This document shows positions 1-9,287 of a stretch of 64,000 nt of DNA, in pieces; the stretch's first letter is position 1, and every line of letters starts with the position of its first letter. A model generated the notes under the pieces. The model was given only the letters and a program-made list of their open reading frames with translations, was not told the origin of the DNA and made no database searches. A program made the translations under genes and the position numbers. Source of the DNA: Chitinophagaceae bacterium (lineage in GTDB: Bacteria; Bacteroidota; Bacteroidia; Chitinophagales; Chitinophagaceae); contig CP065012.1 of NCBI GenBank assembly GCA_016699815.1, forward strand, positions 1,922,001-1,986,000, in the 5' to 3' direction.

Positions 1-922
1 AGTAGTTTCCGGCACCGGTGGCATCATTATTATTTTATCCGGGTTAATTGCCTCGATTATATGGAATTTATTTACCTGGTGGTTTGGCCTTCCTTCTTCC
101 TCTTCGCATACGCTTATTGGCGGTTTTGCAGGTGCGGCAATAGCTGCAGCTGGCTTTAATAGCATTGATACGGCTATGATTATGAAAACGGTAATTTTTA
201 TTTTCCTGGCACCCTTAATTGGGATGTTTATTTCCATTTTTATTACTTTGGTAACTATTCAAAAAAATTTTTGGCTCAAAATTGCCATCATTGCTGCTGT
301 GGTTAGTGCATGTATGTTATTTATCCCTTTTAAAAAAGAATTCGAAAAATGGGCCTTATTGGGTTTAAGTGTGGTGTTTGTTACGGCTTATTTTATTAAT
401 TATTTTAGAGGCGAAACCGCTGCCCGTACCGGGAGGATGTTTAAGCGTTTGCAATTAGTTTCATCTGCGGTATTTAGCATTGGCCATGGTGGTGCAGATG
501 CCCAAAAAGTAATGGGCATAATTACTGCTGCGCTTATTGCCGGCGGCAACATTAGTGAATTTAGCCAAATGCCCGATTGGGTACCGCTTGCCTGCTACAC
601 TGCAATTGGCATTGGTACCATGAGCGGCGGATGGAAAATTGTAAAAACAATGGGCACAAAAATTACAAAGGTTACCCCATTGGAAGGTGTTTGTGCCGAA
701 ACCGCCGGCGCCATTACTTTGTTTACCGCAACCAACCTTGGTGCGCCGGTGAGCACTACGCATACTATTACCGGATCTATAATTGGCGTAGGCGCTACAA
801 AACGCCTTAGTGCAGTAAGATGGGGCGTTACCGTAAACCTCATTTGGGCATGGATACTTACTATACCGGTTTCGGCCTTGCTGGCTTCAGGAACTTATTG
901 CCTCATTAAATTCTTTATGTGA
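1..922 (+). CDS. Inorganic phosphate transporter, PiT family (5' end missing)
   Basis: The frame is open from base 2 and has no start codon in the window, so about 306 C-terminal residues are visible. Two copies of the PiT signature are present: GLPSSSSHTLIGG at about nt 86-124 and GAPVSTTHTITG at about nt 738-775. This duplicated signature is diagnostic of the Pit/PHO-4 family, cytoplasmic-membrane carriers that import phosphate (often as a metal-phosphate complex) with a cation gradient. Several hydrophobic segments lie between and after the signatures, and the last ends near the C-terminus. A hairpin terminator follows the stop directly. The upstream neighbour (often a PhoU-like protein in Bacteroidota) is outside the window. 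Family assignment is firm; the substrate is inferred from the family. Confidence 0.93.
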   Translation, partial: VVSGTGGIIIILSGLIASIIWNLFTWWFGLPSSSSHTLIGGFAGAAIAAAGFNSIDTAMIMKTVIFIFLAPLIGMFISIFITLVTIQKNFWLKIAIIAAVVSACMLFIPFKKEFEKWALLGLSVVFVTAYFINYFRGETAARTGRMFKRLQLVSSAVFSIGHGGADAQKVMGIITAALIAGGNISEFSQMPDWVPLACYTAIGIGTMSGGWKIVKTMGTKITKVTPLEGVCAETAGAITLFTATNLGAPVSTTHTITGSIIGVGATKRLSAVRWGVTVNLIWAWILTIPVSALLASGTYCLIKFFM

Positions 923-926
923 TTAT

Positions 927-956
927 TACCTGAAACATTTTTTCGGGTATTTTTTC
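927..956 (+). terminator. Intrinsic terminator after the phosphate transporter
   Basis: Nine-base stem TACCTGAAA (927-935) pairing with TTTCGGGTA (941-949, one G-T pair), 5-nt loop, then a run of T. It starts 5 bases after the stop codon. Confidence 0.75.
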
Positions 957-1028
957 TGTTTCTTTGCAACTTATATTTTAGCAATAGTACCCTATGCCTC
1001 AAGCATGGGTTTCATAAATTTTTAAGAG

Positions 1029-2087
1029 ATGAAAAAAATATTGGTAACCGGTGGATGCGGTTATATAGGATCGCACACAATAGTGGATTTATTGCAAAAC
1101 GGGTATAGCGTTATTTGTGCCGATAATAATAGCCGCAGCCATGCACAGGTTTTAAAAGGTGTGGAAAAAATTACCGGGGTAAAAGTAAAAAATTACAATA
1201 TTGATCTTTGCAATTTTGATGATACCTGTGCCGTGTTTCAGGAAAACCCCGATATTTCCGGCATCATCCATTTTGCTGCATATAAAGCAGTAGGCGAAAG
1301 CGTGGAACAGCCGCTTATGTACTATGAAAACAATATCAACTCCCTGCTTAATGTTTTAAAATGTGCCCTGGAATTTAAGGTTTTGGATTTTGTCTTTTCC
1401 TCATCCTGCACCGTTTACGGAAACCCTGCTGAAATACCGGTAACAGAAGATACGGTATGGAAACCGGCCGAATCGCCTTATGGAAATACCAAGCAAATGG
1501 GTGAAGAAATAATTATGCATACCACAAAGCAAAACAAAAATCTTAATGCTGTATTGCTGCGCTATTTTAACCCTGTTGGCGCCCACCCAAGTATAGAAAT
1601 TGGCGAAATGCCCCTGGGCAAACCGGCCAACCTGGTTCCGGCAATTACACAAACGGCAATTGGTAAGTTAAAACAAATGCAGGTTTGGGGCAGCGACTAT
1701 TCCACTAGGGACGGAAGCTGTGTGAGGGATTATATCCATGTAAGCGATATTGCACATGCCCATACTTTGGCGCTTAATTACCTTATTGAAAAAAGAAATG
1801 CATCAAACTGCGAAGTTTTTAATTTAGGTACAGGAAACGGCAATACCGTTTTTGAAGTAATACAATCCTTTGAGAAAGTAAGCGGCCAAAAGTTGAATTA
1901 TAAAGTGGGCCCAAGGCGCAGCGGCGATGTTATAGCCATATATGCCAATAATGATAAAGCCAAAAATACCCTGGGCTGGAACCCTGCTTTTACCCTGGAT
2001 GAAATGATGGACACCGCATGGAAATGGGAGCTAAAACTTAAAAAAGATGAAAACTTTTTTGGAAGCAATATAGCAGAGTTTAATTAA
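1029..2087 (+). CDS. galE: UDP-glucose 4-epimerase
   Basis: A 352-residue extended short-chain dehydrogenase/reductase. The NAD-binding glycine motif TGGCGYIGSH is at residues 7-16, the catalytic Tyr/Lys pair is in SPYGNTKQ near residue 150, and LRYFNPVGAHPS near residue 180 is typical of GalE. The length matches the usual 330-350. The enzyme interconverts UDP-glucose and UDP-galactose in the cytoplasm, supplying galactose for surface polysaccharides and allowing galactose catabolism. It stands alone: no Leloir-pathway genes are next to it, so a role in cell-envelope sugar supply is the likelier inference. The ATG at 1029 gives the glycine motif its normal distance from the N-terminus. Confidence 0.95.
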   Translation: MKKILVTGGCGYIGSHTIVDLLQNGYSVICADNNSRSHAQVLKGVEKITGVKVKNYNIDLCNFDDTCAVFQENPDISGIIHFAAYKAVGESVEQPLMYYENNINSLLNVLKCALEFKVLDFVFSSSCTVYGNPAEIPVTEDTVWKPAESPYGNTKQMGEEIIMHTTKQNKNLNAVLLRYFNPVGAHPSIEIGEMPLGKPANLVPAITQTAIGKLKQMQVWGSDYSTRDGSCVRDYIHVSDIAHAHTLALNYLIEKRNASNCEVFNLGTGNGNTVFEVIQSFEKVSGQKLNYKVGPRRSGDVIAIYANNDKAKNTLGWNPAFTLDEMMDTAWKWELKLKKDENFFGSNIAEFN

Positions 2088-2135
2088 GCGCTTTTTATAT
2101 TTTACAAATAAAATACAACTGCTAAAGCATAAAGT

Positions 2136-3482
2136 TTGCCCATAACTTCAAATAAAACCAGCACCCAGCTAAACCTCTTTGACTTTACCATGATAATGGT
2201 GAGCTTTGTAATTGGCATGGGTATTTTTAGAACACCCGTAAATGTGGCCAAAGCAAGCCTCGATCCATTGGGTTATTTATTTGCATGGGTGGCTGGTGGT
2301 TTTATTGCCTTGTGCGGCGCATTAACTTATGCAGAAATTGGCAGCCGCTACCCGGTTACTGGCGGCTATTACAAAATATTTTCTTTAGTTTATCACCCTT
2401 CCATAGCTTTTGCTATAAATGGCATCATCCTTATCAGTAACGCTTCTTCAGTTGCGGCAGTTGCGCTGGTTGGCGCCGAATATATTTCGTCGGTAATTTT
2501 CCCTACGGCACAAAACCTTGTGCTCATAAGAGCTGCCATTGCTATTTTTTGCATTTTACTTTTTTATTCCATAAACCTTTTAGGATTAAAAATGAGCGCT
2601 AAAACGCAAAATGCCCTTATGGTAATAAAAATAGGTTTGGTGCTTTTGCTTATTGCCCCCATTTTTTTTTCCGACAGGTCGTTGCAGGAAACCATAATGC
2701 AGCAACACCACATTAGCCCCGGGCTATGGGAATATTTAAAAGCTTTTGGTATAGGGTTAGTAGCGGTATCCTTTACTTACGGCGGGTACCAGCAGGTGAT
2801 AAATTTCGGGGAAGAAGTAAAGAAACCTTCCAAAACTATTCCCCGGGCAGTGTTTTTGGGTATTGGTATAATTGTATTGCTCTACCTGCTGGTAAACTAT
2901 GCATATTTAAATGTTATAGGCTTTGAGCAACTAAAAAGTGCAGAAAATATTTCGGCAATTATGGCCGGCTATATTTTTGGTGATGCTGCCGGTAAAATAA
3001 TTTCCGTTTTACTTTTCCTGTCGGTTTTGTCTTATGTAAATTCCTCTTTACTCAGTAACCCAAGGGTAATGCAGGCCATGAGCGAAGAGGGCGTTTTACC
3101 AAAGGCCTGCGGAAAAAGAACAGCAAAAAACAATGTGTTATTTGTTTCGCTAAACCTATTTTCGGCCCTGGCCATTTTAATTGTTTTTTGGGCAAAAACT
3201 TTTGATAAAATTTTAAGTTTTTCTATTTTCCTGGATTGTTTTGGTATGGCCTTATCTGCTGCAACAATATTTAAATTACGAAAACAAACGGCCCACCTTG
3301 ATGGTTCTGGGATTTATAAGATGAAACTATTCCCGGTGTTTCCAATGTTGTTTATTTTAGCTTATACTTTTGTTGCTATAAGTATTTTTATTGATGAACC
3401 ATTTACTGCATTGCTGGCCCTGCTTATTTTAGCCGTATTTATTGGTATATACTTTTTGCGGCGGTATAAAAATAGCCGGTAG
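2136..3482 (+). CDS. APC-superfamily amino acid permease
   Basis: A 448-residue integral membrane protein with about 12 hydrophobic segments. The first helix carries the APC-type unwound motif (VIGMGIFRTP, near residue 30), and GGFIALCGALTYAEIGSRYP follows near residue 60, a signature of the amino acid/polyamine/organocation family (PF13520). It probably imports an amino acid across the inner membrane; the substrate cannot be read from sequence. The longest frame starts with TTG at 2136. No in-frame ATG gives an intact first helix (the next ATG is at about residue 19, just before helix 1), so the TTG start is plausible but unproven. It follows galE by 48 bp on the same strand and could be cotranscribed. 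Confidence 0.88.
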   Translation: MPITSNKTSTQLNLFDFTMIMVSFVIGMGIFRTPVNVAKASLDPLGYLFAWVAGGFIALCGALTYAEIGSRYPVTGGYYKIFSLVYHPSIAFAINGIILISNASSVAAVALVGAEYISSVIFPTAQNLVLIRAAIAIFCILLFYSINLLGLKMSAKTQNALMVIKIGLVLLLIAPIFFSDRSLQETIMQQHHISPGLWEYLKAFGIGLVAVSFTYGGYQQVINFGEEVKKPSKTIPRAVFLGIGIIVLLYLLVNYAYLNVIGFEQLKSAENISAIMAGYIFGDAAGKIISVLLFLSVLSYVNSSLLSNPRVMQAMSEEGVLPKACGKRTAKNNVLFVSLNLFSALAILIVFWAKTFDKILSFSIFLDCFGMALSAATIFKLRKQTAHLDGSGIYKMKLFPVFPMLFILAYTFVAISIFIDEPFTALLALLILAVFIGIYFLRRYKNSR

Positions 3483-3496
3483 TAAATGGGGTATCC

Positions 3497-4534
3497 TTAA
3501 CCCTTTTGTTTTAAAGCAGCCCTTACTTTTGGGGAAATTTTATCACCAAATATTTCTATTGATTTCATTAGGGATGTATGAGAAGGCCCGCCCATATCCA
3601 TGTGGGCAGAAAAACGGGTTAAGCCAAACATTTCCTGCATTTGCAGAATTTTTTCTACAGCTTCGCTGGCATCTCCAATAATTAAATGGCCATTTTTTCC
3701 TCTTCCAATATCGTATTGGTTTTGGGAATAAGCAGGCCAGCCGCGGGTTTGGCCAATGCGGTTCATTTGTGCTGCATACACAGGATAGTACTCATTTGCA
3801 ACGGCCCCGCTTTTTTCTCCAAAAAATGCATGCATGTGTACACCCACCTGCATTTTGTTTTCACTATGCCCGGCAAGGTTGTACACTTTTTTATAATAAT
3901 CAAAAAGCGGTTTAAACTGTGCCGGGTTGCCGCCAATTATGGCAAACATTACCGGAAGCCCAAGGTTGCCTGCTCTTAAAACACTTTCCGGGGTGCCGCC
4001 AACAGCAACCCACATATTTAAATGGTTATTTATGGGCCTGGGCAAAATAAGTTGATGATTTAAAGCAGCCCTGTGTTTGCCTTTCCAGGTAATGGGATTT
4101 TCTTTATTTATTTTTACGAGTAAGTGTAATTTTTCTTCAAATAGCTCATCATAATCTTCCAACTTAAAACCATAAATAGGGAACGATTCTATAAAACTTC
4201 CCCTTCCTGCCATCAATTCTGCCCGGCCGTTTGATAATAGGTCAATCATGGCAAAACTTTGGTACAGCCTCACAGGGTCAGATGAACTGATGACATTTAC
4301 AGCGCTGCCCAATTTAATATTTTTGGTTACAGTAGCTGCAGCGGCCAGTATAATTTCAGGAACCGATACGGCATAATCGGGCCGGTGGTGCTCGCCAATG
4401 CCAAAAAAATCCAGGCCGGTTTCATCCATAAGTTTTATTTCTTCTATGAGTTCTTTAAGCCTTTCATCTGCAGGCAAAGGTTTGCCATTTTTATCGTAGT
4501 GGTTATCACCAAACATTCCTATACCTAATTCCAT
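3497..4534 (-). CDS. LLM-class flavin-dependent oxidoreductase (luciferase-like)
   Basis: A 345-residue protein of the bacterial luciferase-like monooxygenase family (PF00296): (beta/alpha)8 fold, FMN or F420 cofactor. Recognisable segments are DFFGIGEHHRPDY near residue 45, LGSAVNVISSSDPVRLYQ near residue 80, and GRGSFIESFPIYG near residue 115. The frame is open to 4567, but the start chosen is the ATG at 4534: homologues begin with a MELGIGMFGD-like N-terminus, and a TATATTTG promoter element at 4551-4558 would place transcription start downstream of the longer start. The physiological substrate is unknown. It is convergent with the APC permease (14 bp apart) and divergent from the transketolase subunit. 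Confidence 0.88.
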   Translation of the reverse strand: MELGIGMFGDNHYDKNGKPLPADERLKELIEEIKLMDETGLDFFGIGEHHRPDYAVSVPEIILAAAATVTKNIKLGSAVNVISSSDPVRLYQSFAMIDLLSNGRAELMAGRGSFIESFPIYGFKLEDYDELFEEKLHLLVKINKENPITWKGKHRAALNHQLILPRPINNHLNMWVAVGGTPESVLRAGNLGLPVMFAIIGGNPAQFKPLFDYYKKVYNLAGHSENKMQVGVHMHAFFGEKSGAVANEYYPVYAAQMNRIGQTRGWPAYSQNQYDIGRGKNGHLIIGDASEAVEKILQMQEMFGLTRFSAHMDMGGPSHTSLMKSIEIFGDKISPKVRAALKQKG

Positions 4535-4550
4535 AATCAATAATTTATTA

Positions 4551-4558
4551 CAAATATA
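4551..4558 (-). promoter_or_regulatory. Bacteroidota -7 element for the LLM oxidoreductase
   Basis: Minus-strand TATATTTG fits TAnnTTTG and sits 17 bases before the chosen ATG. No convincing -33 TTTG at the usual spacing was identified. Confidence 0.5.
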
Positions 4559-4670
4559 CTTCTGCAAAAAATGGGGCGTATTGATGTAGGTTAATTAATA
4601 TGCGAATTATATATCCTCAACTATGCTTTTTGCTTTTTTGCTATCTTGTGCCCAAATTATTAAAATTTTT

Positions 4671-5627
4671 ATGCTTAGTACAATTGAAGTAACCGGAAAA
4701 AAAGATACAAGGAGCGGCTTTGGAGATGGTATATTGGAAGCAGCCCGTTTAAATAATAAAATTGTTGCTTTAACGGCAGATCTTGCCGGGTCGCTCAAGC
4801 TGGGCGGCTTTATGAAAGAGTTTCCTGAAAGATATTTTCAATGCGGCATTGCAGAAGCTAACATGATGGGCATTGCTGCAGGTTTAACCATTGGGGGTAA
4901 AATACCTTATACCACCACATTTGCCAACTTTAGCACCGGAAGGGTGTACGACCAAATACGCCAAAGCATTGCTTATAGCAATAAAAATGTAAAAATTTGT
5001 GCATCACATGCCGGCCTTACCCTTGGCGAAGATGGCGCTACCCACCAAATTTTGGAAGATATCGGCTTAATGAAAATGCTGCCGGGCATGACAGTAATTG
5101 TGCCTGCAGATTATAACCAAACCAAAGCTGCCACTAAAGCCATTGCCAATATGAATGGCCCTGTTTACTTACGCTTTGGCAGGCCGGTGTGGCCCATTTT
5201 TACCAAAGAAGAAGATTTTGTAATTGGCAAGGCACAAAAGTTAAATGATGGAAAAGATATCAGCATTTTTGCCTGCGGACATTTGGTATGGATTGCTGTA
5301 GAAGCAGCAAAAGTTTTAGAAGCAAAAGGCATCAGCGTTGATCTTATTAATTTGCATACAATAAAGCCACTGGATGTAACGGCAGTATTGAACTCTGTTA
5401 AAAAAACCTGTTGTGCCGTAACGGCCGAAGAGCATAATATTATTGGTGGAATGGGCGACAGTGTTGCACAGGTTGCAGCTAAGCATTTTCCTATACCTAT
5501 TGAATATGTAGGCACCAACGATACTTTTGGTGAAAGCGGAAAGCCGGAAGAGTTGCTGGTAAAATATGGCCTCACTGCAGACCATATTGTTGCGGCAGCA
5601 GAAAAAGCAATTTCACGAAAAAAATAA
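4671..5627 (+). CDS. Transketolase family protein, C-terminal (pyrimidine-binding) subunit
   Basis: A 318-residue protein corresponding to the second half of transketolase: the Pyr domain with GIAEANMMGIAAGL near residue 65 (the Glu is the conserved cofactor-activating residue of thiamine-diphosphate enzymes) and the C-terminal transketolase domain with TAEEHNIIGGMGD near residue 260. Split transketolases work as heterodimers or heterotetramers with a separate N-terminal TPP/PP-domain subunit in the pentose phosphate pathway. That partner is not adjacent and is absent from the window, which is unusual because the halves are often neighbours. The ATG at 4671 is preferred over 4623 because a promoter-like TATCTTG lies at 4642-4648 and homologues start near the TGKKDTRSGFG segment. 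Confidence 0.85.
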   Translation: MLSTIEVTGKKDTRSGFGDGILEAARLNNKIVALTADLAGSLKLGGFMKEFPERYFQCGIAEANMMGIAAGLTIGGKIPYTTTFANFSTGRVYDQIRQSIAYSNKNVKICASHAGLTLGEDGATHQILEDIGLMKMLPGMTVIVPADYNQTKAATKAIANMNGPVYLRFGRPVWPIFTKEEDFVIGKAQKLNDGKDISIFACGHLVWIAVEAAKVLEAKGISVDLINLHTIKPLDVTAVLNSVKKTCCAVTAEEHNIIGGMGDSVAQVAAKHFPIPIEYVGTNDTFGESGKPEELLVKYGLTADHIVAAAEKAISRKK

Positions 5628-5644
5628 ATTAAAGGGTTCATTTA

Positions 5645-5680
5645 AAAAGCCTTGCAAAAAGTTGCAAGGCTTTTATATTT
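5645..5680. terminator. Bidirectional terminator between convergent tkt-like and RND genes
   Basis: Perfect 13-bp stem AAAAGCCTTGCAA (5645-5657) / TTGCAAGGCTTTT (5662-5674) with a 4-nt loop. It has T-runs on both strands and lies between two convergent genes. Confidence 0.9.
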
Positions 5681-5705
5681 TCATGAACGGAATTAATATT
5701 TGATA

Positions 5706-8700
5706 TTATTTTTTATATGTACCATTCCAAACCTTTTTTCCCTGTATCCATCTCACAAAATACATGATGCCGACAAACAGGAAAAAGAGTGGACCTAAAA
5801 ACCCGAGCAAAGCAATAAACCTGGTGCCATAAAACTTTTCCATTGGTCTTCTCAGCCTTTCGGCAATAATATACATGCTGGGTACCATCATTAATGTGAG
5901 GAAGAAGGCAAAGATTAAACCGAAAATAATCGTCCAGCTTAGCGGCCCCCAAAATACCACGCTATCCCCGCCAAAAAATATTTTAGGATTTAAGTGCTGA
6001 AAGAAAGATGCAAAATTAATATTGAACCCAACCGCTAAAGGCAGTAAACCCAAAATGGTTGCAATAGCAGTAAGCATTACGGGTATGATCCTTATTTTTC
6101 CGGCCTGTATGGCTGCTTCTCTTGTTCGCAAACCCCTTCCTCTTAATTCATCGGTAAATTCAATAAGTAAAATACCGTTTTTAATTACAATGCCCGCAAG
6201 GCCTACTATACCTACGCCAAACATTATTGAAGCTATGGTCATGCCTGTAATGGCATAGCCAAGCATTACACCTATTACAGAGAAAAATATTTCTGTTAAA
6301 ACAATAAATGGTTTGCTTACAGAATTAAATTGCAAAACTAAAATTAAAAAAATCAATCCCAGGGCTATAACCAGGGCGGTACCTAAGAATTTTGATGTTT
6401 CTGCTTCCTGTTCACCCTGGCCTGTTTGGCGGATGTTGATGCCTGCAGGGATATTATTTTTTGATTTAAATACTTTAATTTTTTCTGCAAGTTGCTTGTT
6501 TATTTTTGCCGTCATAGATGGATTAAGCACATTGGATTGGAGCTGTATATTGCGTTTAACATTTTTACGCATTACAGCGCCTGATGTTGTGGTATAATCA
6601 ATACTGGCAATAGTAGTAATAGGGATAGATTTTACCCTCATGCTTGACATATCCAAAAAGGTAATGCGCTTGTTCATGAGGTCGGCAATATTATTACGTA
6701 AATCACTGTTATAACGCAGTTGAATTTTTATTTCATCTTCCCCTTCTTTTATTTTACTAATTTCCTTGCCAAAAACGCCTGTTCGCAATTCAGATCCTAC
6801 CTGCCCGGTGCTGAGGCCTTCCATGGTAGCCCTTTCCCTATCTACTTTTAGGGTTATCTCCGGGCTGTTGAGGTCAACGTTTAAGTGTAGGTTTTCAATT
6901 CCTTCTACACGGTTGGTATCTAAATAATTGAGCAAAGATGTGGCTATCCTGGAAATTGCTTCATAGTTTTCACCTTCCACTTCTATATTAACCGGTGGGT
7001 CAGTTGGCGGCCCGGCATCTTCCTGGCCCACTTCAATGCTTGCACCGGGAATGCCTTTCATTTGATTCCGGATGTCTTCCAAAAATGGTTTTGTTTTTTT
7101 ACCATGCCTTTTTTCATATTCTACAAAGGATACCTGTATACGGCCCAGGTTGGGTTGTATGCTGCGGTTATTATCCCTTGGGTTGTTGGCGCTATTGGCC
7201 ACATTGGTAATTACGCTTTCCACAATGCTTCCCGGAGTTCCGGGTTGTTCTGAAGCTAATACTTTTAATACCCTTTTCTCCAATATTGCCGTTATACTGT
7301 CTGTTGTTTCAACACGTGTGCCTATGGGCATTTTGAGGTACACATAAATAAAATGAGGATCACCACTGGGGAAAAATGTAGTATCGTTTCCCCTAAGGAG
7401 CAATAGAATAAAAGATACCGGGAACAAAACAAACAAGCCCACCAAAAGCCAGGTTGGCCTCCATCCTTTAAGCGCCCATCTCAATAATTTTTCATACCTG
7501 GCCATTAAAGCCGGCAATAGTTTATTTTGAAATAAATGGATGATATCCCTAAAAACAAAACGGTTGAGCACGGCAAGTAATAGCATAAAAAATAAGAAAT
7601 TACCCACGCCATGCCATGCAGCTAATTGAGATAAAATCCCAAAGGCTAAAAATGTCCAAAACCAGGGTTTTTTAAATATGGCTTTTTTGGGTTCTTCATG
7701 TTCTTTGCCTTCGGGGCGCATAAAGCTTACCGCAAATACCGGGTTAAAAATAAACGCAACAATTAAAGATGCGGTTAAAGTTAAAATTAAAATTACCGGC
7801 AGGTAAATCATAAATTTACCAATAATGCCTTTCCAGAACAGCAAAGGAAAAAATGGCGCTAAGGTGGTTACTGTACCGGCCATTACGGGAATAAATACTT
7901 CACCTGCCGCTTCTTTGGCGCTTCTAATAATGGGTATTTTTCCATTATTATAAATGCGGTGTGTATTTTCAATTACCACAATGGCGTCATCTACAATAAT
8001 ACCCAGGCCAAAGAGCAAACCAAATAATACAATAAAATTGAGCGTAACCGAAGTGCCCACAATAAAATCGGCAACCGGTAAAAATAAAAATGCTACAAAC
8101 ACACTTAGTGGTACACTAAGGGCAACAAAAAATGCATTGGTTACCCCCATAAAAAACATCAATATTACCAATACCAAAATAAAGCCAATGATAATGGTGT
8201 TTACCAATTCGTTAAATGAGGTTTCCGTTGCTTTGCTGGTATCGCCGGTAATCATTACATTAAGGTTGGGAGGCAATTGCTCCTTTTCTTTCATGTTGGC
8301 TACAATAGTTTTAATTTTTGTAGCAGCTTCAATAAGGTTTTCGCCGGCACGCTTAATTATATTTATGGTTACTACATTTTTACCGTTAAGGCGTGCATAG
8401 CTTTCTTTTTCTTTTACGGTGTCAATTACCTGAGCTATGTCCCGCAAATAGGCCCAGCCACCTTGTGCACTGCTGCGTACTACAATATCCTTCATGCTTT
8501 TGGCATCGGTAAACTGGCCTTTTACTTTTAAGGTGCGTTCCATTGGCCCCACATCAATTTGTCCCACGGTGATGTCGTGGTTTTCACGGCTTATGGCGTT
8601 TTCAATATCCATAAAAGAGATACGGGTGGCTTCCATTTTATACGGATCTGCATTTACCTGTATTTCCCTTTCGGGTGCGCCAATAATTTCTGCACGGTTT

Positions 8701-9257
8701 ATTTCGGGCAGGTTTTCAAATTCATCCTGCAGGTCTTCGGCATATTTTTTTAATTTAAGTCCGTCAAAATCCCCGCTGATATTGATGTACATTATCGGCA
8801 TTTCGCTAAAGTCAAATTCCTTTGCCACTGGATCGGAAGTGAGGTCGTTGGGTAAATCAGATTTTGCCCTGTCTATGGCATCCTGAACTTTTTGTTTGGC
8901 TATTTCTGTTTTTACATCGGTGTCAAATTCAATAATGATGAGGCTGTAATCCTGCTGGGAAATACTGTTGATTTTATTCACTTTTGCGCCACTTATTGCT
9001 TTCAACTCTTTTTCTATGGGTTGGGTTACCAGGTTTTCAATATCTTTTGGCGAATTGCCTGCATAGATTGTGGTAACGCTAATGGTGGGTACAACAATAT
9101 CGGGAAACTGCTCCTTGGGTAAAGTATTAAATTTAATGAGGCCGTAAGCGCAAATAATAATGGCAATTACATAAATAGCAACCCTGTTGTCAACAGACCA
9201 ACTGGTTGGAGAAAATTCTTTAAATTTTTTGGAAATCCCCTCTGTTAGTTTCTTCAT
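5706..9257 (-). CDS. RND efflux pump inner-membrane permease (AcrB/HAE1 type)
   Basis: An 1183-residue proton-driven efflux permease. It has the duplicated RND layout: one N-terminal helix, a large periplasmic porter loop, a six-helix bundle containing GIIVDDAIVVIENTHR (the paired Asp of the proton relay in helix 4, near residue 430), a second periplasmic loop, and a second helix bundle. It is longer than AcrB (about 1050): there is an extra hydrophobic insertion around residues 520-575 between the two halves, and additional sequence around residues 1080-1115. It forms the trimeric inner-membrane core of a tripartite pump with the adaptor and TolC-like genes that precede it in the operon. Export substrates are unknown. 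Confidence 0.93.
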   Translation of the reverse strand: MKKLTEGISKKFKEFSPTSWSVDNRVAIYVIAIIICAYGLIKFNTLPKEQFPDIVVPTISVTTIYAGNSPKDIENLVTQPIEKELKAISGAKVNKINSISQQDYSLIIIEFDTDVKTEIAKQKVQDAIDRAKSDLPNDLTSDPVAKEFDFSEMPIMYINISGDFDGLKLKKYAEDLQDEFENLPEINRAEIIGAPEREIQVNADPYKMEATRISFMDIENAISRENHDITVGQIDVGPMERTLKVKGQFTDAKSMKDIVVRSSAQGGWAYLRDIAQVIDTVKEKESYARLNGKNVVTINIIKRAGENLIEAATKIKTIVANMKEKEQLPPNLNVMITGDTSKATETSFNELVNTIIIGFILVLVILMFFMGVTNAFFVALSVPLSVFVAFLFLPVADFIVGTSVTLNFIVLFGLLFGLGIIVDDAIVVIENTHRIYNNGKIPIIRSAKEAAGEVFIPVMAGTVTTLAPFFPLLFWKGIIGKFMIYLPVILILTLTASLIVAFIFNPVFAVSFMRPEGKEHEEPKKAIFKKPWFWTFLAFGILSQLAAWHGVGNFLFFMLLLAVLNRFVFRDIIHLFQNKLLPALMARYEKLLRWALKGWRPTWLLVGLFVLFPVSFILLLLRGNDTTFFPSGDPHFIYVYLKMPIGTRVETTDSITAILEKRVLKVLASEQPGTPGSIVESVITNVANSANNPRDNNRSIQPNLGRIQVSFVEYEKRHGKKTKPFLEDIRNQMKGIPGASIEVGQEDAGPPTDPPVNIEVEGENYEAISRIATSLLNYLDTNRVEGIENLHLNVDLNSPEITLKVDRERATMEGLSTGQVGSELRTGVFGKEISKIKEGEDEIKIQLRYNSDLRNNIADLMNKRITFLDMSSMRVKSIPITTIASIDYTTTSGAVMRKNVKRNIQLQSNVLNPSMTAKINKQLAEKIKVFKSKNNIPAGINIRQTGQGEQEAETSKFLGTALVIALGLIFLILVLQFNSVSKPFIVLTEIFFSVIGVMLGYAITGMTIASIMFGVGIVGLAGIVIKNGILLIEFTDELRGRGLRTREAAIQAGKIRIIPVMLTAIATILGLLPLAVGFNINFASFFQHLNPKIFFGGDSVVFWGPLSWTIIFGLIFAFFLTLMMVPSMYIIAERLRRPMEKFYGTRFIALLGFLGPLFFLFVGIMYFVRWIQGKKVWNGTYKK

Positions 9258-9287
9258 AAAAACTTTTTTATCAATTAGAATTCGTCA

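Noticed and set aside
5706..9257. Many plus-strand frames opposite the RND pump gene
   Set aside because: They are antisense shadows of a well-conserved 1183-codon gene, without families, promoters or start signals of their own.
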